From: an uncultured Bacteroidales bacterium
GTDB taxonomy: Bacteria > Bacteroidota > Bacteroidia > Bacteroidales > Paludibacteraceae
DNA: 64,000 nt
Direction of reading: 5' to 3'
Assembly (NCBI GenBank): GCA_934716995.1
Contig: CAKUYO010000001.1
Location: 62,001 to 126,000, forward strand
This document shows, one piece after another, positions 8,811 through 17,533 of this stretch. The position numbers and the translations under genes are program-made. Within the stretch, counting starts at the first letter, position 1, and each line of letters begins with the position of its first letter. Below the pieces are notes generated by a model. The model was not told where the DNA came from. It did no database searches and saw nothing but the letters and a program-made list of their open reading frames with translations.

Positions 8811-10379
8811 ATGAAGAACTTTATTACACATTTTCTATTTGCATTTTCGCTCTTATGGATGGCAGGTGGTGCCACAGCATGGGCATTTACGCAAGAGGAC
8901 ATTGCGTTTTTAGAGGAGGAACTCGCCAAAAAAGAAACATACAACGCCCTCAAACAGCATCGTATTGATTCTATCCGGGACGCCGACACCAATACCTACG
9001 CACAACTGCTGGCACTCACAAAGGAGTATCAGTCCTATTCGTACGACACGGCAACCGTATATGTAGAAAAACTTATAGATGAAGCCACACACCTCCACTC
9101 GCATGAGAAGATGGTGCAAGCCCGGGTACGGCATGCGTTTGTATTTCTCAGTTCGGGTCTGTTCAAAGAAAGTGCGGATGTACTGGAACAGACGGCGGAC
9201 GATGTCCCCGCCTGCCCGCCCGATATACAGGCGGACTACTACATCACCTACTCGCGTCTGCTATACGATATGGCAGACTATACGCACGGGCAACTCGCCA
9301 ACGACTACCGCACCCAGGGCTATCAAATGAGCGAACAGGCGCTGCGCCTCATCAACCCGCAAGATACGGCACACTACTGGCTCACGGCAGCGCAATATGC
9401 AATGAAACAAAACGATGATGTACTCGCCATAGAGCGTTTTGAACGGGCCTTGGGCTGTTCCACCATCTCCGAACACAACCGCGCCATTGCCTACTCGTCC
9501 ATGGGAGCGTTGTACGAGGTACTGGGCGACAAGTCCCGCTCGGAGCACTATTGGATACTGGCTGCCATAGCCGACCTGCGCAGTTGCACCAAAGAGACCA
9601 TCGCCATGAGCGTGGTGGCACAAATGCTCTACCAGCAAGGCGACATCGACCACGCCGCACGCTATATAAAAGAGGCGATGGGCGATGCCAATTTCTACAA
9701 TGCACGCCACCGGCAACTGAGCATCGGCAAGATTATTCCGATCATAGAGCAGCAGCAATTAGACACCCTCCAAAGCCAGAGCAAACGTATCCGCCGCCTG
9801 AACGTGTGCCTGTATCTGCTATTGGGTGTATTGTTCATAGCCATCGTGCTGCTCTACAACCGCCACCGCGCTTTGCGCCGCACGGAAAAAGTGATACAGC
9901 AGTCAAACCTGCAACTAACCGAAGCCAACCGCATCAAAGAGGAGTGTATCGCCACATTCCTCTGCAACGAGAGTACCGTCTATAGCAAATTAGAGAAATA
10001 CCAGCGCTATGTAAAGCGCAAGACACAGGAGCGACGGTTCGACGAACTGCAATCGATACCGCAATATGTGGATATACGGACACTCCGCAATGATTTCTAC
10101 AAGCGTTTCGATACGATGTTCCTACACATATTCCCTGATTTTGTAGAGAAATTCAACGGTCTGCTGCGCCCCGATTGCCGTATTGAGTTGCGGCAAGGCG
10201 AACTGCTCAATGCCGAACTGCGTATCTTTGCCCTGATGCGCCTCGGCATCACCGACAACCAGCAGATAGCCAATCTGCTTGACTATTCTATCAACACCAT
10301 CTACACCTATAAAACCCGTATCAAGAACGCTTCCGCACTACCGCCCGAAGAGTTCAGCCGAAGGCTGATGACCATATAA
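8811..10379 (+). CDS. SusR-like membrane-bound transcriptional regulator (DUF6377 type)
   Basis: Predicted inner-membrane regulator that senses a sugar signal in the periplasm and activates the adjacent SusCD/GH97 genes. The 522-residue product has a signal segment, a periplasmic helical TPR-like region (about 30-320), one membrane helix at about 330-350 (VCLYLLLGVLFIAIVLLY), a basic juxtamembrane segment, then a cytoplasmic domain. Near the C-terminus, RLGITDNQQIANLLDYSINT and following residues look like a LuxR-type helix-turn-helix. The N-terminal pattern (EELAKKETYNALKQHRIDSI) is typical of the DUF6377/SusR class. It is transcribed away from the glucan genes, a common arrangement. Class is confident; the target is inferred from neighbourhood. 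Confidence 0.85.
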   Translation: MKNFITHFLFAFSLLWMAGGATAWAFTQEDIAFLEEELAKKETYNALKQHRIDSIRDADTNTYAQLLALTKEYQSYSYDTATVYVEKLIDEATHLHSHEKMVQARVRHAFVFLSSGLFKESADVLEQTADDVPACPPDIQADYYITYSRLLYDMADYTHGQLANDYRTQGYQMSEQALRLINPQDTAHYWLTAAQYAMKQNDDVLAIERFERALGCSTISEHNRAIAYSSMGALYEVLGDKSRSEHYWILAAIADLRSCTKETIAMSVVAQMLYQQGDIDHAARYIKEAMGDANFYNARHRQLSIGKIIPIIEQQQLDTLQSQSKRIRRLNVCLYLLLGVLFIAIVLLYNRHRALRRTEKVIQQSNLQLTEANRIKEECIATFLCNESTVYSKLEKYQRYVKRKTQERRFDELQSIPQYVDIRTLRNDFYKRFDTMFLHIFPDFVEKFNGLLRPDCRIELRQGELLNAELRIFALMRLGITDNQQIANLLDYSINTIYTYKTRIKNASALPPEEFSRRLMTI

Positions 10380-10389
10380 TGCGTAATTA

Positions 10390-10516
10390 ACGTGAGTTCG
10401 ATATAAAAAACTCCTTTGCCGCAAAGCGGCAAGAAATCTAAGTAAATCTTTGTTTAACAACCATAAATTGCCATAAATCTTATTCGCCTACGGCGGCAAA
10501 GTATGCCTTTATGCTT
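10390..10516. mobile_element. MITE copy B, right end missing
   Basis: The left end ACGTGAGTTCGATATAA is preceded by TA (10388-10389) and followed by the type I core with both hairpins. Instead of the right terminal repeat, the sequence runs straight into a second left end at 10517, so this is a recombined or nested copy. Confidence 0.75.
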
Positions 10517-10625
10517 ACGTGAGTTCGATATAACGAAAAACTTATAAAACAAAACCAGCAAAACCTTTCTTGCGGCGCAACACGCGCCGCACTTATAGCC
10601 AGACAGGCAGCACAAAGCATTTGGT
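10517..10625. mobile_element. MITE fragment with type II core
   Basis: Left end ACGTGAGTTCGATATAA followed by the alternative core: AAAACAAAACC words and the hairpin GCGGCGC-AACAC-GCGCCGC. The same core is found at 15660-15754, 19347-19425 and 32885-32960. The tail (TTTGGTGCCAACTCAT) recurs at 19415-19435. No right end is visible. The remainder of the gap to 10732 holds no gene I can support. Confidence 0.65.
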
Positions 10626-10732
10626 GCCAACTCATGGACAAAACAAGCACCGCACAAAAGCCTATCTCGTTGCCGTGTCGTTGCCGTAAATGGTAGCACA
10701 AAATACGCTTGTTGCATACTCTGTATAATTTA

Positions 10733-10873
10733 ACGTGAGTTCGAAATAAAAATTCCTTTGCCGCAAAGCGGCAAGAAATCCAGGTAAATACTTGACTTTA
10801 CATCCATAAATTGCCATAAATCTTACCGCCTACGGCGGCAAAGTCAGACAATTTGCTTATGTTAAACTAACGT
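10733..10873. mobile_element. MITE copy C, inserted in a stop codon
   Basis: A 141-bp element identical in length and layout to copy A, with TA at 10731-10732 and 10874-10875. The right flanking TA plus the last element base form the TAA stop of the minus-strand glycosyltransferase gene. Joining the flanks without the element also gives a TAA stop, so the insertion lies within a stop codon and restores it. Confidence 0.85.
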
Positions 10874-11865
10874 TAATTCATGCATCTTCGGGCAAGATAT
10901 TCCTGTTCGGGTTGACCGGGGGTAGGGATGAGTTCGACACGCTTTGGGGGATTGGTACAGGGGAGCACTCCCAGGGCGGAGAGGTCCATAATGGTGGAAT
11001 AGCCCGATCGGGCGATGATATGGCGGGTAGAGAGGAGAGCCGCAGCGAGGTCGGAGTCGCTGAGGTGCGGCACAAGGGTGATATTCGCGTGCGAGAGACA
11101 CGTGGCGGGGCGGTCGGGTTTGCCTTGGACGATCAGGACTTTCTTAGGGCTATGGGCATAGCGTTTGAGTATATTCTCTTCGAGAAAGGTGCGCTGGGGT
11201 TCCAACCCGCTCAGGACGGCAACCACATCATAACCGGCAAAACGGCTGTCTGTGTTTGCTTTTGCCGTTCTGACGACGCGGGACGCATCGTCACCATACT
11301 CTGCAAAACGAGAAAGAGGACCGATATAGCGGACCGGCGGCTGCGACGAGACGGGGGTGCTGAGTATGCCGCTAAAGGTATGGTCGGGCGTATCGGGCAC
11401 CCACACCTCAGCAAAATGACGATACACCGCAGCATGAAGGCGGCTGACGAACGGGGACATCCACTGCCACGGACGGGGGAGGAGAATATGCAGTTGGTGA
11501 GTAATATAGACGCACTTTGTTTGGCGGGAAAACAAACCGAAACGGTTGTCGGAAATGACAAGGTCGAAATGTCCGGTGCGCAAATAGCGGCGCAGCAGAC
11601 GATGGTCGCGGATAGAGGACACCACTATTTTAGGCAAGGCACGGAGCATAGCCCCAACCTGACTATTCCCCGCAGAATAGGTCAGCCGAAGAGGAGCAAG
11701 AGGCAACACGGGAAGATCCGGAAAATGGCGGCGGAGCAAGAGCAGACTGTCGCCATCGCCCCCAAGGACGACCTCATCGCCGGCGGAAAGGTGTTGGCGG
11801 ACAAGCGGAATACAGCGCGAGGCATGCCCCAATCCCCAGTTAAGCGGTGCAACGAGAACTTTCAT
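10873..11865 (-). CDS. Glycosyltransferase, MurG-like (GT-B, family 28-type)
   Basis: Putative glycosyltransferase with the GT-B fold; acceptor and donor are unknown. The 330 residues start with APLNWGLGHASRCIPLVRQH, the donor/acceptor-loop pattern of MurG-like proteins. The C-terminal half has a nucleotide-sugar binding pattern (IIARSGYSTIMDLSALGVLP, then TPGQPEQEYLA). The protein ends 8 residues after this motif, which looks short compared with relatives, and the stop codon coincides with the MITE boundary. A REP-like palindrome lies inside the gene at 11273-11291. It is followed upstream by a radical SAM gene on the same strand, separated by AATTATGAATT repeats. Confidence 0.8.
   Translation of the reverse strand: MKVLVAPLNWGLGHASRCIPLVRQHLSAGDEVVLGGDGDSLLLLRRHFPDLPVLPLAPLRLTYSAGNSQVGAMLRALPKIVVSSIRDHRLLRRYLRTGHFDLVISDNRFGLFSRQTKCVYITHQLHILLPRPWQWMSPFVSRLHAAVYRHFAEVWVPDTPDHTFSGILSTPVSSQPPVRYIGPLSRFAEYGDDASRVVRTAKANTDSRFAGYDVVAVLSGLEPQRTFLEENILKRYAHSPKKVLIVQGKPDRPATCLSHANITLVPHLSDSDLAAALLSTRHIIARSGYSTIMDLSALGVLPCTNPPKRVELIPTPGQPEQEYLARRCMN
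11273..11291. repeat. REP-like palindrome, copy 2 (inside the glycosyltransferase gene)
   Basis: ACGACGCG-GGA-CGCATCGT, one mismatch from the copies at 1949 and 29873, preceded by TG as at copy 1. It is in frame and does not interrupt the gene. The second arm has drifted by one base, which suggests an older insertion. Confidence 0.6.
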
Positions 11866-11867
11866 AT

Positions 11868-11948
11868 AATTATGAATTATGAATTAAGAATTATATGTAT
11901 TTTCACTGACATTTCACTCTTCATTCATAATTCCTCATTCATAATTAA
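11868..11948. repeat. AATTATGAATT micro-repeat tract
   Basis: Repeats of AATTATGAATT/AATTCATAATT fill the gap between the glycosyltransferase start and the radical SAM stop. Similar tracts lie at 1998-2047, 12723-12815, 14815-14858, 17497-17522, 31589-31628 and 39246-39366, always at gene borders. Confidence 0.7.
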
Positions 11949-11950
11949 AC

Positions 11951-12718
11951 TTATGCACTGATGATGACTTGGTAGCCTTTGGCAATGAGGGGTGCGGCGA
12001 TGGATTCCATTTCGGTGCGGGAGATTTTCTCCAATGTCTTGACGGGGGTGGCACGATCGATGACGTAGATCATTATCTCGCGCGGACGGAGACGCTCTAC
12101 GGCAGCATACCAAGCGGACAGTTCCTCGGGGGTGGTGTTGTCGATTTTTTTGCCGAGATGCTCACCGCGCAGGAAGCAAGTCTGGAGAATAAAATCACCA
12201 TTGAACTGCGAGAGATACCGCTCTATCTGATTGACTGTGAGTGTATTATTCACAGGCTGATCGATACGACGCATAGTCTCGTCGATAGCGGAATCGAGTT
12301 TGAGGATACGGTTGTCGCACAGCCACAAGGCTTCGACCACATCGGGGCGGGCGAGTTGCGTGGAGTTGGAAAGGACGGACACGCGGGCGGTAGGACAATA
12401 CGTATTGCGCAGGGCAATAGTATCGGTGATTATTCCCTTGAAATCGGGGTGCAGCGTGGGCTCGCCATTGCCGCTGAACGTAATCACATCGGGGGTAACG
12501 CCCTCGGTTTGGAGCGATTGCAGTTTGTGTTCCAACGCTTGGCGCACCTCCTCGCGGGTAGGCAGGACGGGGTGCGAGACGGGTTGATTGAAACCACATT
12601 CACAATAGACACAATCGAACGTGCAGAGTTTGTGCTGCAAAGGCATCAGTTCCATTCCCAATGAGACGCCGAGACGGCGGGAATGAATGGGACCATAGAC
12701 AATTTCGGGGAAAAGCAT
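11951..12718 (-). CDS. Radical SAM protein
   Basis: Radical S-adenosylmethionine enzyme of unknown substrate. The 255-residue product carries the iron-sulphur cluster motif CxxxCxxC at residues 32-39 (CTFDCVYC), followed by ECG. The segment VITFSGNGEPTLHPDF is the usual SAM-contacting GGEP-like strand. The N-terminal pattern FPEIVYGPIHSRRLGVSLG is typical of a conserved small radical SAM group in Bacteroidetes. There is no extra cluster domain. It lies between dnaG and a glycosyltransferase on the same strand, with repeat-filled gaps, so I infer no functional link. Confidence 0.88.
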   Translation of the reverse strand: MLFPEIVYGPIHSRRLGVSLGMELMPLQHKLCTFDCVYCECGFNQPVSHPVLPTREEVRQALEHKLQSLQTEGVTPDVITFSGNGEPTLHPDFKGIITDTIALRNTYCPTARVSVLSNSTQLARPDVVEALWLCDNRILKLDSAIDETMRRIDQPVNNTLTVNQIERYLSQFNGDFILQTCFLRGEHLGKKIDNTTPEELSAWYAAVERLRPREIMIYVIDRATPVKTLEKISRTEMESIAAPLIAKGYQVIISA

Positions 12719-12722
12719 TGTG

Positions 12723-12815
12723 GTTAATTATGAATTAGGAATTATGAATGAAGAATTGCAAGACACCCGAAAAAGCATATAATTCATAATTCTTCATTCA
12801 TAATTCATCATTAAA
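12723..12815. repeat. AATTATGAATT micro-repeat tract, enters dnaG 3' end
   Basis: Two blocks of AATTATGAATT/AATTCATAATT words fill the gap between the radical SAM start and the dnaG stop, with a short unrelated spacer between. The right block reaches the dnaG stop codon (12811-12813). Confidence 0.7.
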
Positions 12816-14811
12816 CAATAACGCGGTTGCCGAGTTGGCGGCAGATGATGTTGCGCACTTCGAGGAGTTGCGATTGGACTGCCAACTGCGCTTTTTTCTG
12901 CTCCCAGTCGGAGTCGGTTTTCAGTTGCTGCTCCACCTCATCGAGGCGTAGTTCGATGACCGTCAGTTTGATTTCCAAGAGAAGACGACCGACCAATTTG
13001 TCCAGTTGCTCGGCAGGTTCCTCGGGTTTCACCTCCTGCACCACGTTTTCGGAAATACTCTGCTTGGAATAGATCTGGCTGAGTTGGTATCGGTCGGCGA
13101 TGAGATCGACTGCCAGACTGCTGACAGCAGGATTGGTATGGAACTTAAAGAACGTCTCCGCCACAAAACCGGTGTCGTGGCAATGGGCGAGGTACTCGTC
13201 GGCGACGGTTTGGCATAGCGCATCGGGCGCAGCAATGCCATCGGCTGACAGTTGCGCAAGGATATACTCGCCCACCTGGACGGGTTGCCCGTCTGCCTGC
13301 ACATAGAGCGTGCGCTCGCCGTGGCGCACAATCACTTGCAGAAGATTGCGGTAGTTCTCTGCCAATTTGATTTGCTTCTTTGACGGCTGCGGGGTGGAAC
13401 CGGCTATCGGCGAAGCCTGCTCTGCATCCTCGGCAAAAGCCGCCATCCGCTCCTGCTCCTCGCGCTGTTTTTCCGCTTCAGTGGCTTTGTCGCGGCGAAG
13501 GCGCATTACCTCGCGGGTAAGGAGTTGCTCGTTGATCATCAGTTTGTCCGCCGAATCTTTGATATACACCTGCCGGGTGATCATATCCGGTATTTGGGCG
13601 ATGGACTGCGTGATATCCTTTATCAGATTGGCACGTTTCTGCGGATCGCCGCCTGCCTCCTCACGGAGCAGGGTTGATTTGAAGCGGATAAAATCGGTCT
13701 GGTGGGATTGGATATATTCAATAAAATCGGAAGCGTTGTGGCTCTGTGCGTAAGAATCGGGATCTTCGCCGTCAGGCAGCAGCACGACCTTGACATTAAA
13801 GCCCTCTTCGAGGAACATATCTATACCCCGCAAAGCGGCATGAATACCCGCTGCATCGCCGTCATAGAGGACGGTGATATTGCTTGTAAAACGCTTGATG
13901 AGCCGTATCTGCGGTTTGGTAAGGGCGGTACCGCCGCTGGCAACCACGTTCTGAATACCCGACTGGTGCATGGAGATGACATCCATCTGCCCCTCCACCA
14001 GATAACAGAGGTCTTCGCGGGCGATTGCCTGTTTGGCGAGAAAGAGCCCGTACAGTTCGTTGGTCTTGGAGTAGATAAGCGAGTCGGGCGAATTGACATA
14101 CTTGCCGACATTCTCTTTCTTCTTCATGATACGCCCCGCAAAGGCGACCGTCTTGCCCGAGACAGTATGGATGGGGAACATCACACGGTCGCGGAAACGG
14201 TCGTAGATACGTCCGTCCTCGCTTTTGCCGCAGACACCCGTGCCGATCTTGGTATCGACGTTATTAACGATGTATTTCTCAACAAAGCCCTGCTGCTTGA
14301 GCGCCGCCGCAAGGGGATTGCCTTTCTCGGGGGAATAGCCGAGTTGGAACTTGCGGATGATGTCGTCGCGCAGCCCGCGTTCGCGAAAATAAGCCAGACC
14401 GATAGCCTGTCCCTCTGGGGTGTCCCACAGTTGGGACCGGAACCAGCGGTTGCAAAAATCGTTGACCACGAACATCGACTCGCGGTCGTCATGGCGTTGC
14501 TGCTCTTCGGGCGACAGTTCGCGTTCCTCCACCTCGATATGGTACTTGCGTCCGATCTGCTTGACCGCCTCCACGAATGAACATTGCTCGATGTCCATGA
14601 TGAAACCCACCGCATGCCCCGACTTGCCGCAGCCGAAGCACTTGTAGATACCTTTGCTCGGACTGACGGTGAAAGAGCCGGTTTTCTCGTTATGGAACGG
14701 ACAGAGACCAATGAGGTTTGCGCCACGCCGTTTGAGCGTAACGTAGTCGCCGACCACCTCCTCTATCTTGGCGGCGGCGAAAATACGGTCTATGGTCTCG
14801 CGGGGAATCAA
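12811..14811 (-). CDS. dnaG: DNA primase DnaG
   Basis: Synthesises RNA primers at the replication fork together with the DnaB helicase. The 666 residues have the CHC2 zinc finger near the N-terminus (CPFHNEKTGSF, then KCFGCGKSG), the primase core, and the TOPRIM domain at about 260-345 (YLVEGQMDVISMHQSG, VLYDGDAAGIHAALRG, DGEDPDSY). The C-terminal 200 residues are a helical helicase-interaction region. Length is normal for the family and the start MIPRETIDRIF is canonical. Confidence 0.97.
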   Translation of the reverse strand: MIPRETIDRIFAAAKIEEVVGDYVTLKRRGANLIGLCPFHNEKTGSFTVSPSKGIYKCFGCGKSGHAVGFIMDIEQCSFVEAVKQIGRKYHIEVEERELSPEEQQRHDDRESMFVVNDFCNRWFRSQLWDTPEGQAIGLAYFRERGLRDDIIRKFQLGYSPEKGNPLAAALKQQGFVEKYIVNNVDTKIGTGVCGKSEDGRIYDRFRDRVMFPIHTVSGKTVAFAGRIMKKKENVGKYVNSPDSLIYSKTNELYGLFLAKQAIAREDLCYLVEGQMDVISMHQSGIQNVVASGGTALTKPQIRLIKRFTSNITVLYDGDAAGIHAALRGIDMFLEEGFNVKVVLLPDGEDPDSYAQSHNASDFIEYIQSHQTDFIRFKSTLLREEAGGDPQKRANLIKDITQSIAQIPDMITRQVYIKDSADKLMINEQLLTREVMRLRRDKATEAEKQREEQERMAAFAEDAEQASPIAGSTPQPSKKQIKLAENYRNLLQVIVRHGERTLYVQADGQPVQVGEYILAQLSADGIAAPDALCQTVADEYLAHCHDTGFVAETFFKFHTNPAVSSLAVDLIADRYQLSQIYSKQSISENVVQEVKPEEPAEQLDKLVGRLLLEIKLTVIELRLDEVEQQLKTDSDWEQKKAQLAVQSQLLEVRNIICRQLGNRVIV

Positions 14812-14814
14812 GGG

Positions 14815-14868
14815 GAATTATGAATTAAGAATTATGAATTATGAATTATGAATTAATATGCAAAGTTA
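14815..14868. repeat. AATTATGAATT tract with a possible dnaG -7 element
   Basis: Five AATTATGAATT-type words precede dnaG. At 14861-14868 the minus strand reads TAACTTTG, a plausible -7 element about 50 bases from the dnaG start, but no TTTG is found at the -33 position. Confidence 0.45.
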
Positions 14869-14915
14869 GGTGGATATAAGGTGGGTAGCCTTTCATTGCG
14901 CATTATGCATTGAAA

Positions 14916-15647
14916 TTATTTGCGCCAGAGGTACATACCAAGACGGATATTCCATTGGTCGAGGCGTCCGCGGGTATAACGGTCGTTACTGAAACCCATC
15001 TTGTTGAAATTGGTCTCCTTATAGGGATTGATCAGACCGAAGTCGTACCCGCCACGGAGGAAGAACTGTTGGTATTGGAAACCGACACCCACGCCCCACG
15101 TAACGTTGAAACGGTTGAGGTCGCGGCTCAGTTCGGAGTCGTTGTAATCAAAAAGGGAATACTTCAGTTTCTCGGAAGTGTCTCCCTCCAACTGCCGCTC
15201 AAACATTTTCTCGTTCATAGCCAAAGCGCACTGGACAGAAGGTCCCGTATAGAGAATGATATAGGTGCCGCCGGCTATCTCAAACTTGTACTGCCAATCG
15301 ACAAAGAGTTCCAACTGGTGGTACGTAGTGCGGGTACTCGTCTGGGGATAAGTGGAGAAAGCACTATTGCTTCTCCATTTGGTCTGCCCTTGCGCAAAGG
15401 TATAGTTGATACCTATGCTGGAGCCGAACCCTTTGATATAGGTAGCATCGTAAACAAAACCCAGTTTCAGTCCGTTCAGGACGGTGGTATTGACCAAAGA
15501 ATCCTGCGCATAGCGTGTATCGGGCGAGTTGAGACGCAAAACGGGCTGTGCGAAACCGATTTGGAAACCGAAACCTTGCGGCAGGTCTTGCGCAAAAGCG
15601 GTAAGAGCAAAAAGGGCGATAAGCAATGTGGTTGATAAACGTTTCAT
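14916..15647 (-). CDS. Outer-membrane beta-barrel protein (PorT-like fold)
   Basis: Predicted small outer-membrane beta-barrel. The start at 15647 (MKRLSTTLLIALFALTAFAQ) gives a clear signal peptide; the longer frame from 15743 adds an unlikely cysteine-rich leader. The mature part of about 220 residues alternates polar and aromatic residues in beta-strand style (YHQLELFVDWQYKFEI, GVGVGFQYQQFFLRGGYDFG) and ends in LGMYLWRK. It resembles the Bacteroidetes OMP_b-brl_2/PorT group, but lacks the features I would want before calling it PorT itself. It lies downstream of the OstA-like and SurA-like genes on the same strand, suggesting an envelope-assembly context. Confidence 0.75.
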   Translation of the reverse strand: MKRLSTTLLIALFALTAFAQDLPQGFGFQIGFAQPVLRLNSPDTRYAQDSLVNTTVLNGLKLGFVYDATYIKGFGSSIGINYTFAQGQTKWRSNSAFSTYPQTSTRTTYHQLELFVDWQYKFEIAGGTYIILYTGPSVQCALAMNEKMFERQLEGDTSEKLKYSLFDYNDSELSRDLNRFNVTWGVGVGFQYQQFFLRGGYDFGLINPYKETNFNKMGFSNDRYTRGRLDQWNIRLGMYLWRK

Positions 15648-15659
15648 AACTATATGTAA

Positions 15660-15754
15660 TTTTATTAGAACAAAACTCTCAAAACCTCTCTTGCGGTGCA
15701 ACCGACACCCTACTGCGCATTGTTTGCAGGGAACCCGTAACACGCACCGCGCTT
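15660..15754. repeat. Type II MITE-core fragment
   Basis: A diverged copy of the type II core (AGAACAAAACTCTCAAAACC, then CTTGCGGTGCAACCG, later ACGCACCGCGC) without recognisable terminal repeats. It fills the gap between the beta-barrel gene and the OstA-like gene. Compare 10529-10605 and 32885-32960. Confidence 0.55.
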
Positions 15755-17488
15755 TTATTTAGTAGTCTTCAGTTTGCGGGTAGAGCGGGTGTTGTTTTGG
15801 GTTTCTTTCGGAGTGGTCTCTGCGGGAGTCTCCTGCTCGGGTTCGGGGGAAGCGGCACTGACAGCACCGCTTACGGGGCGCGGTGTACGCTGCGGGCGGA
15901 GGAAGACATCGGCGGGTTGCTGCGGTCGTTCCTGTTCCGCCCAGAAGAAACCGCCGAGACGGTCTTTGCCGTCCGGCACCTGATCCAGCGGGTAGAGGGT
16001 ACCGGTGGTTTGCGCCGTAAAGAGGATATGGTGTATCTTCTGATTTTCGAGATAGACTTTTACAAAACTTGACTGCGTGGTATTCACACCGAGGAACGAA
16101 CCGTCGTCTTCCTTGGGAAAGAAGACCGTCAAGGCATTGCCGTTCACGTCCACCTGCCGCAGTTCGCCGTCACGTATATAGGCAATCATCTCCTTGCCCG
16201 CCATCTGGTCGAAGTAGGTGCGGGTCTCCTGCTGAACGGTCAGAGCACTGCCGATACCGCGGGCATAATCAACCGTGCCGTTGCGCATATATATATATAT
16301 GGTGTCGGCAGAAATCTGGTGGTTGTCGCTCCAGCATACGGGTTCGGTATAGAGCGTCATCACCGAGTCGCGTCCGTTGTAGGACATAGAGTCGCACACC
16401 GCCTGCATATCCTCGCGATAAACGCGCACATTATGGAACGCACGCATAGCACGGTAAGTGGTATCCTGCCACAACGTATCGGGGGCAACAGCAGTCAGCA
16501 CGCTGTCTATCAAGATACTGTCGCGGGGAATGAGGTGCATTAGTTGGTACGGCACCTGCTCGGTGTAGAGCGTATCGGCGTGCATATAGCCGTAGGCGGT
16601 AGAGTCCGACCAATCGACCATAAGTGCACTATCGGTCACGTATCCATACTCACCGTCGCGGAACATCTCGCCATAGTTGCCGAAAAGCGTTGCCATCTGC
16701 ACGGTATCTTTCATCTCCATACCGCCGATGATTTTGCCATAGCCGAGACGTTTGTTGTAGAATATGGTGTCGCCCGTCATGGATTTGCCGTCGGTATGCA
16801 CGACCATGGATCGGTCGAGAAGCATCGACTGTTCGGTTTCCGTATTGTACCAGCCGCGGGAGGAATAGATATTCGTCTCCCGCTCATAGACGATCACGGT
16901 CGGACTGACCAGATCCGCAATATGGGTATCGGTATTGTAGAGAAGGGTATCGGTAGTAAGGTCGAACTTCGGGTTCTCCAATTGCACACGCCGGCGGAAC
17001 ACCGCCTGCTTGCTGTTGGGCGTATATTGCCCCCATACGGAAGTGAGAGTATTGAGCGTATCGCTGATGGTGCCGCCCGTGTAGTAGTAGGCGATGTCGC
17101 GGGTACGATCGTAGTTGAGGCTGTCGGTGGTAAGGATAGTGGGGTTGTCTTTGCCGTGGACGAGACGCACATGGCGGCGCAGGCGGGCGAACTTGGTGTT
17201 GCCGTTGTAGAACAACTTATCGCCATAGCCGAGGAGGGTATCGCCCTGCACAAAGCGCACATGCCCGAAGGCATCCAGCGAGTTCTCTTTCTCGTAGAAA
17301 TAGGCAGAGTCGCAGTACATCAGGGCAGAGTCGTGGCGGAAGATGACATTGCCCCGCAGGATCTGGGCGTCGGCAATACGCTCCTGATCAAAATTGAGCG
17401 TCTCGGAGTGCTCCAGATACACCATTGTCTGTGCTTGCAGCCCCAAGCACAGCAACAAACCCGATATGACAGCCTCAAAACGCCCCAC
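15755..17488 (-). CDS. OstA/LptA-like lipopolysaccharide-transport protein
   Basis: Predicted periplasmic protein of the OstA/LptA superfamily, which in Gram-negative bacteria bridges lipopolysaccharide transport to the outer membrane. The 577-residue product has a signal peptide and then repeated short beta-strand motifs typical of the LptA jelly-roll (RGNVIFRHDSALMYCDSAYF, NSLDAFGHVRFVQGDTL). The C-terminal 80 residues are proline/glutamate/threonine-rich and probably disordered. It is larger than Escherichia coli LptA, as usual in Bacteroidales. It lies immediately downstream of the SurA-like isomerase gene on the same strand. Confidence 0.85.
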   Translation of the reverse strand: MGRFEAVISGLLLCLGLQAQTMVYLEHSETLNFDQERIADAQILRGNVIFRHDSALMYCDSAYFYEKENSLDAFGHVRFVQGDTLLGYGDKLFYNGNTKFARLRRHVRLVHGKDNPTILTTDSLNYDRTRDIAYYYTGGTISDTLNTLTSVWGQYTPNSKQAVFRRRVQLENPKFDLTTDTLLYNTDTHIADLVSPTVIVYERETNIYSSRGWYNTETEQSMLLDRSMVVHTDGKSMTGDTIFYNKRLGYGKIIGGMEMKDTVQMATLFGNYGEMFRDGEYGYVTDSALMVDWSDSTAYGYMHADTLYTEQVPYQLMHLIPRDSILIDSVLTAVAPDTLWQDTTYRAMRAFHNVRVYREDMQAVCDSMSYNGRDSVMTLYTEPVCWSDNHQISADTIYIYMRNGTVDYARGIGSALTVQQETRTYFDQMAGKEMIAYIRDGELRQVDVNGNALTVFFPKEDDGSFLGVNTTQSSFVKVYLENQKIHHILFTAQTTGTLYPLDQVPDGKDRLGGFFWAEQERPQQPADVFLRPQRTPRPVSGAVSAASPEPEQETPAETTPKETQNNTRSTRKLKTTK

Positions 17489-17533
17489 CCTATGGTAATT
17501 ATGAATTATGAATTATGAATTACGCATTGTGCA

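Noticed and set aside
14916..15647. PorT of the type IX secretion system
   Set aside because: Size and fold fit, but the characteristic N-terminal FGF-x-LG-x-N pattern is absent; called only as PorT-like barrel.
15647..15743. N-terminal extension of the beta-barrel gene
   Set aside because: It would put a cysteine-rich leader encoded by a repeat fragment in front of a perfect signal peptide; start set at 15647.
16285..16302. TA microsatellite as a phase-variation tract
   Set aside because: ATATATATATATAT lies inside the OstA-like gene and encodes IYIYM in a normal beta-strand; the frame is intact and the tract is short.
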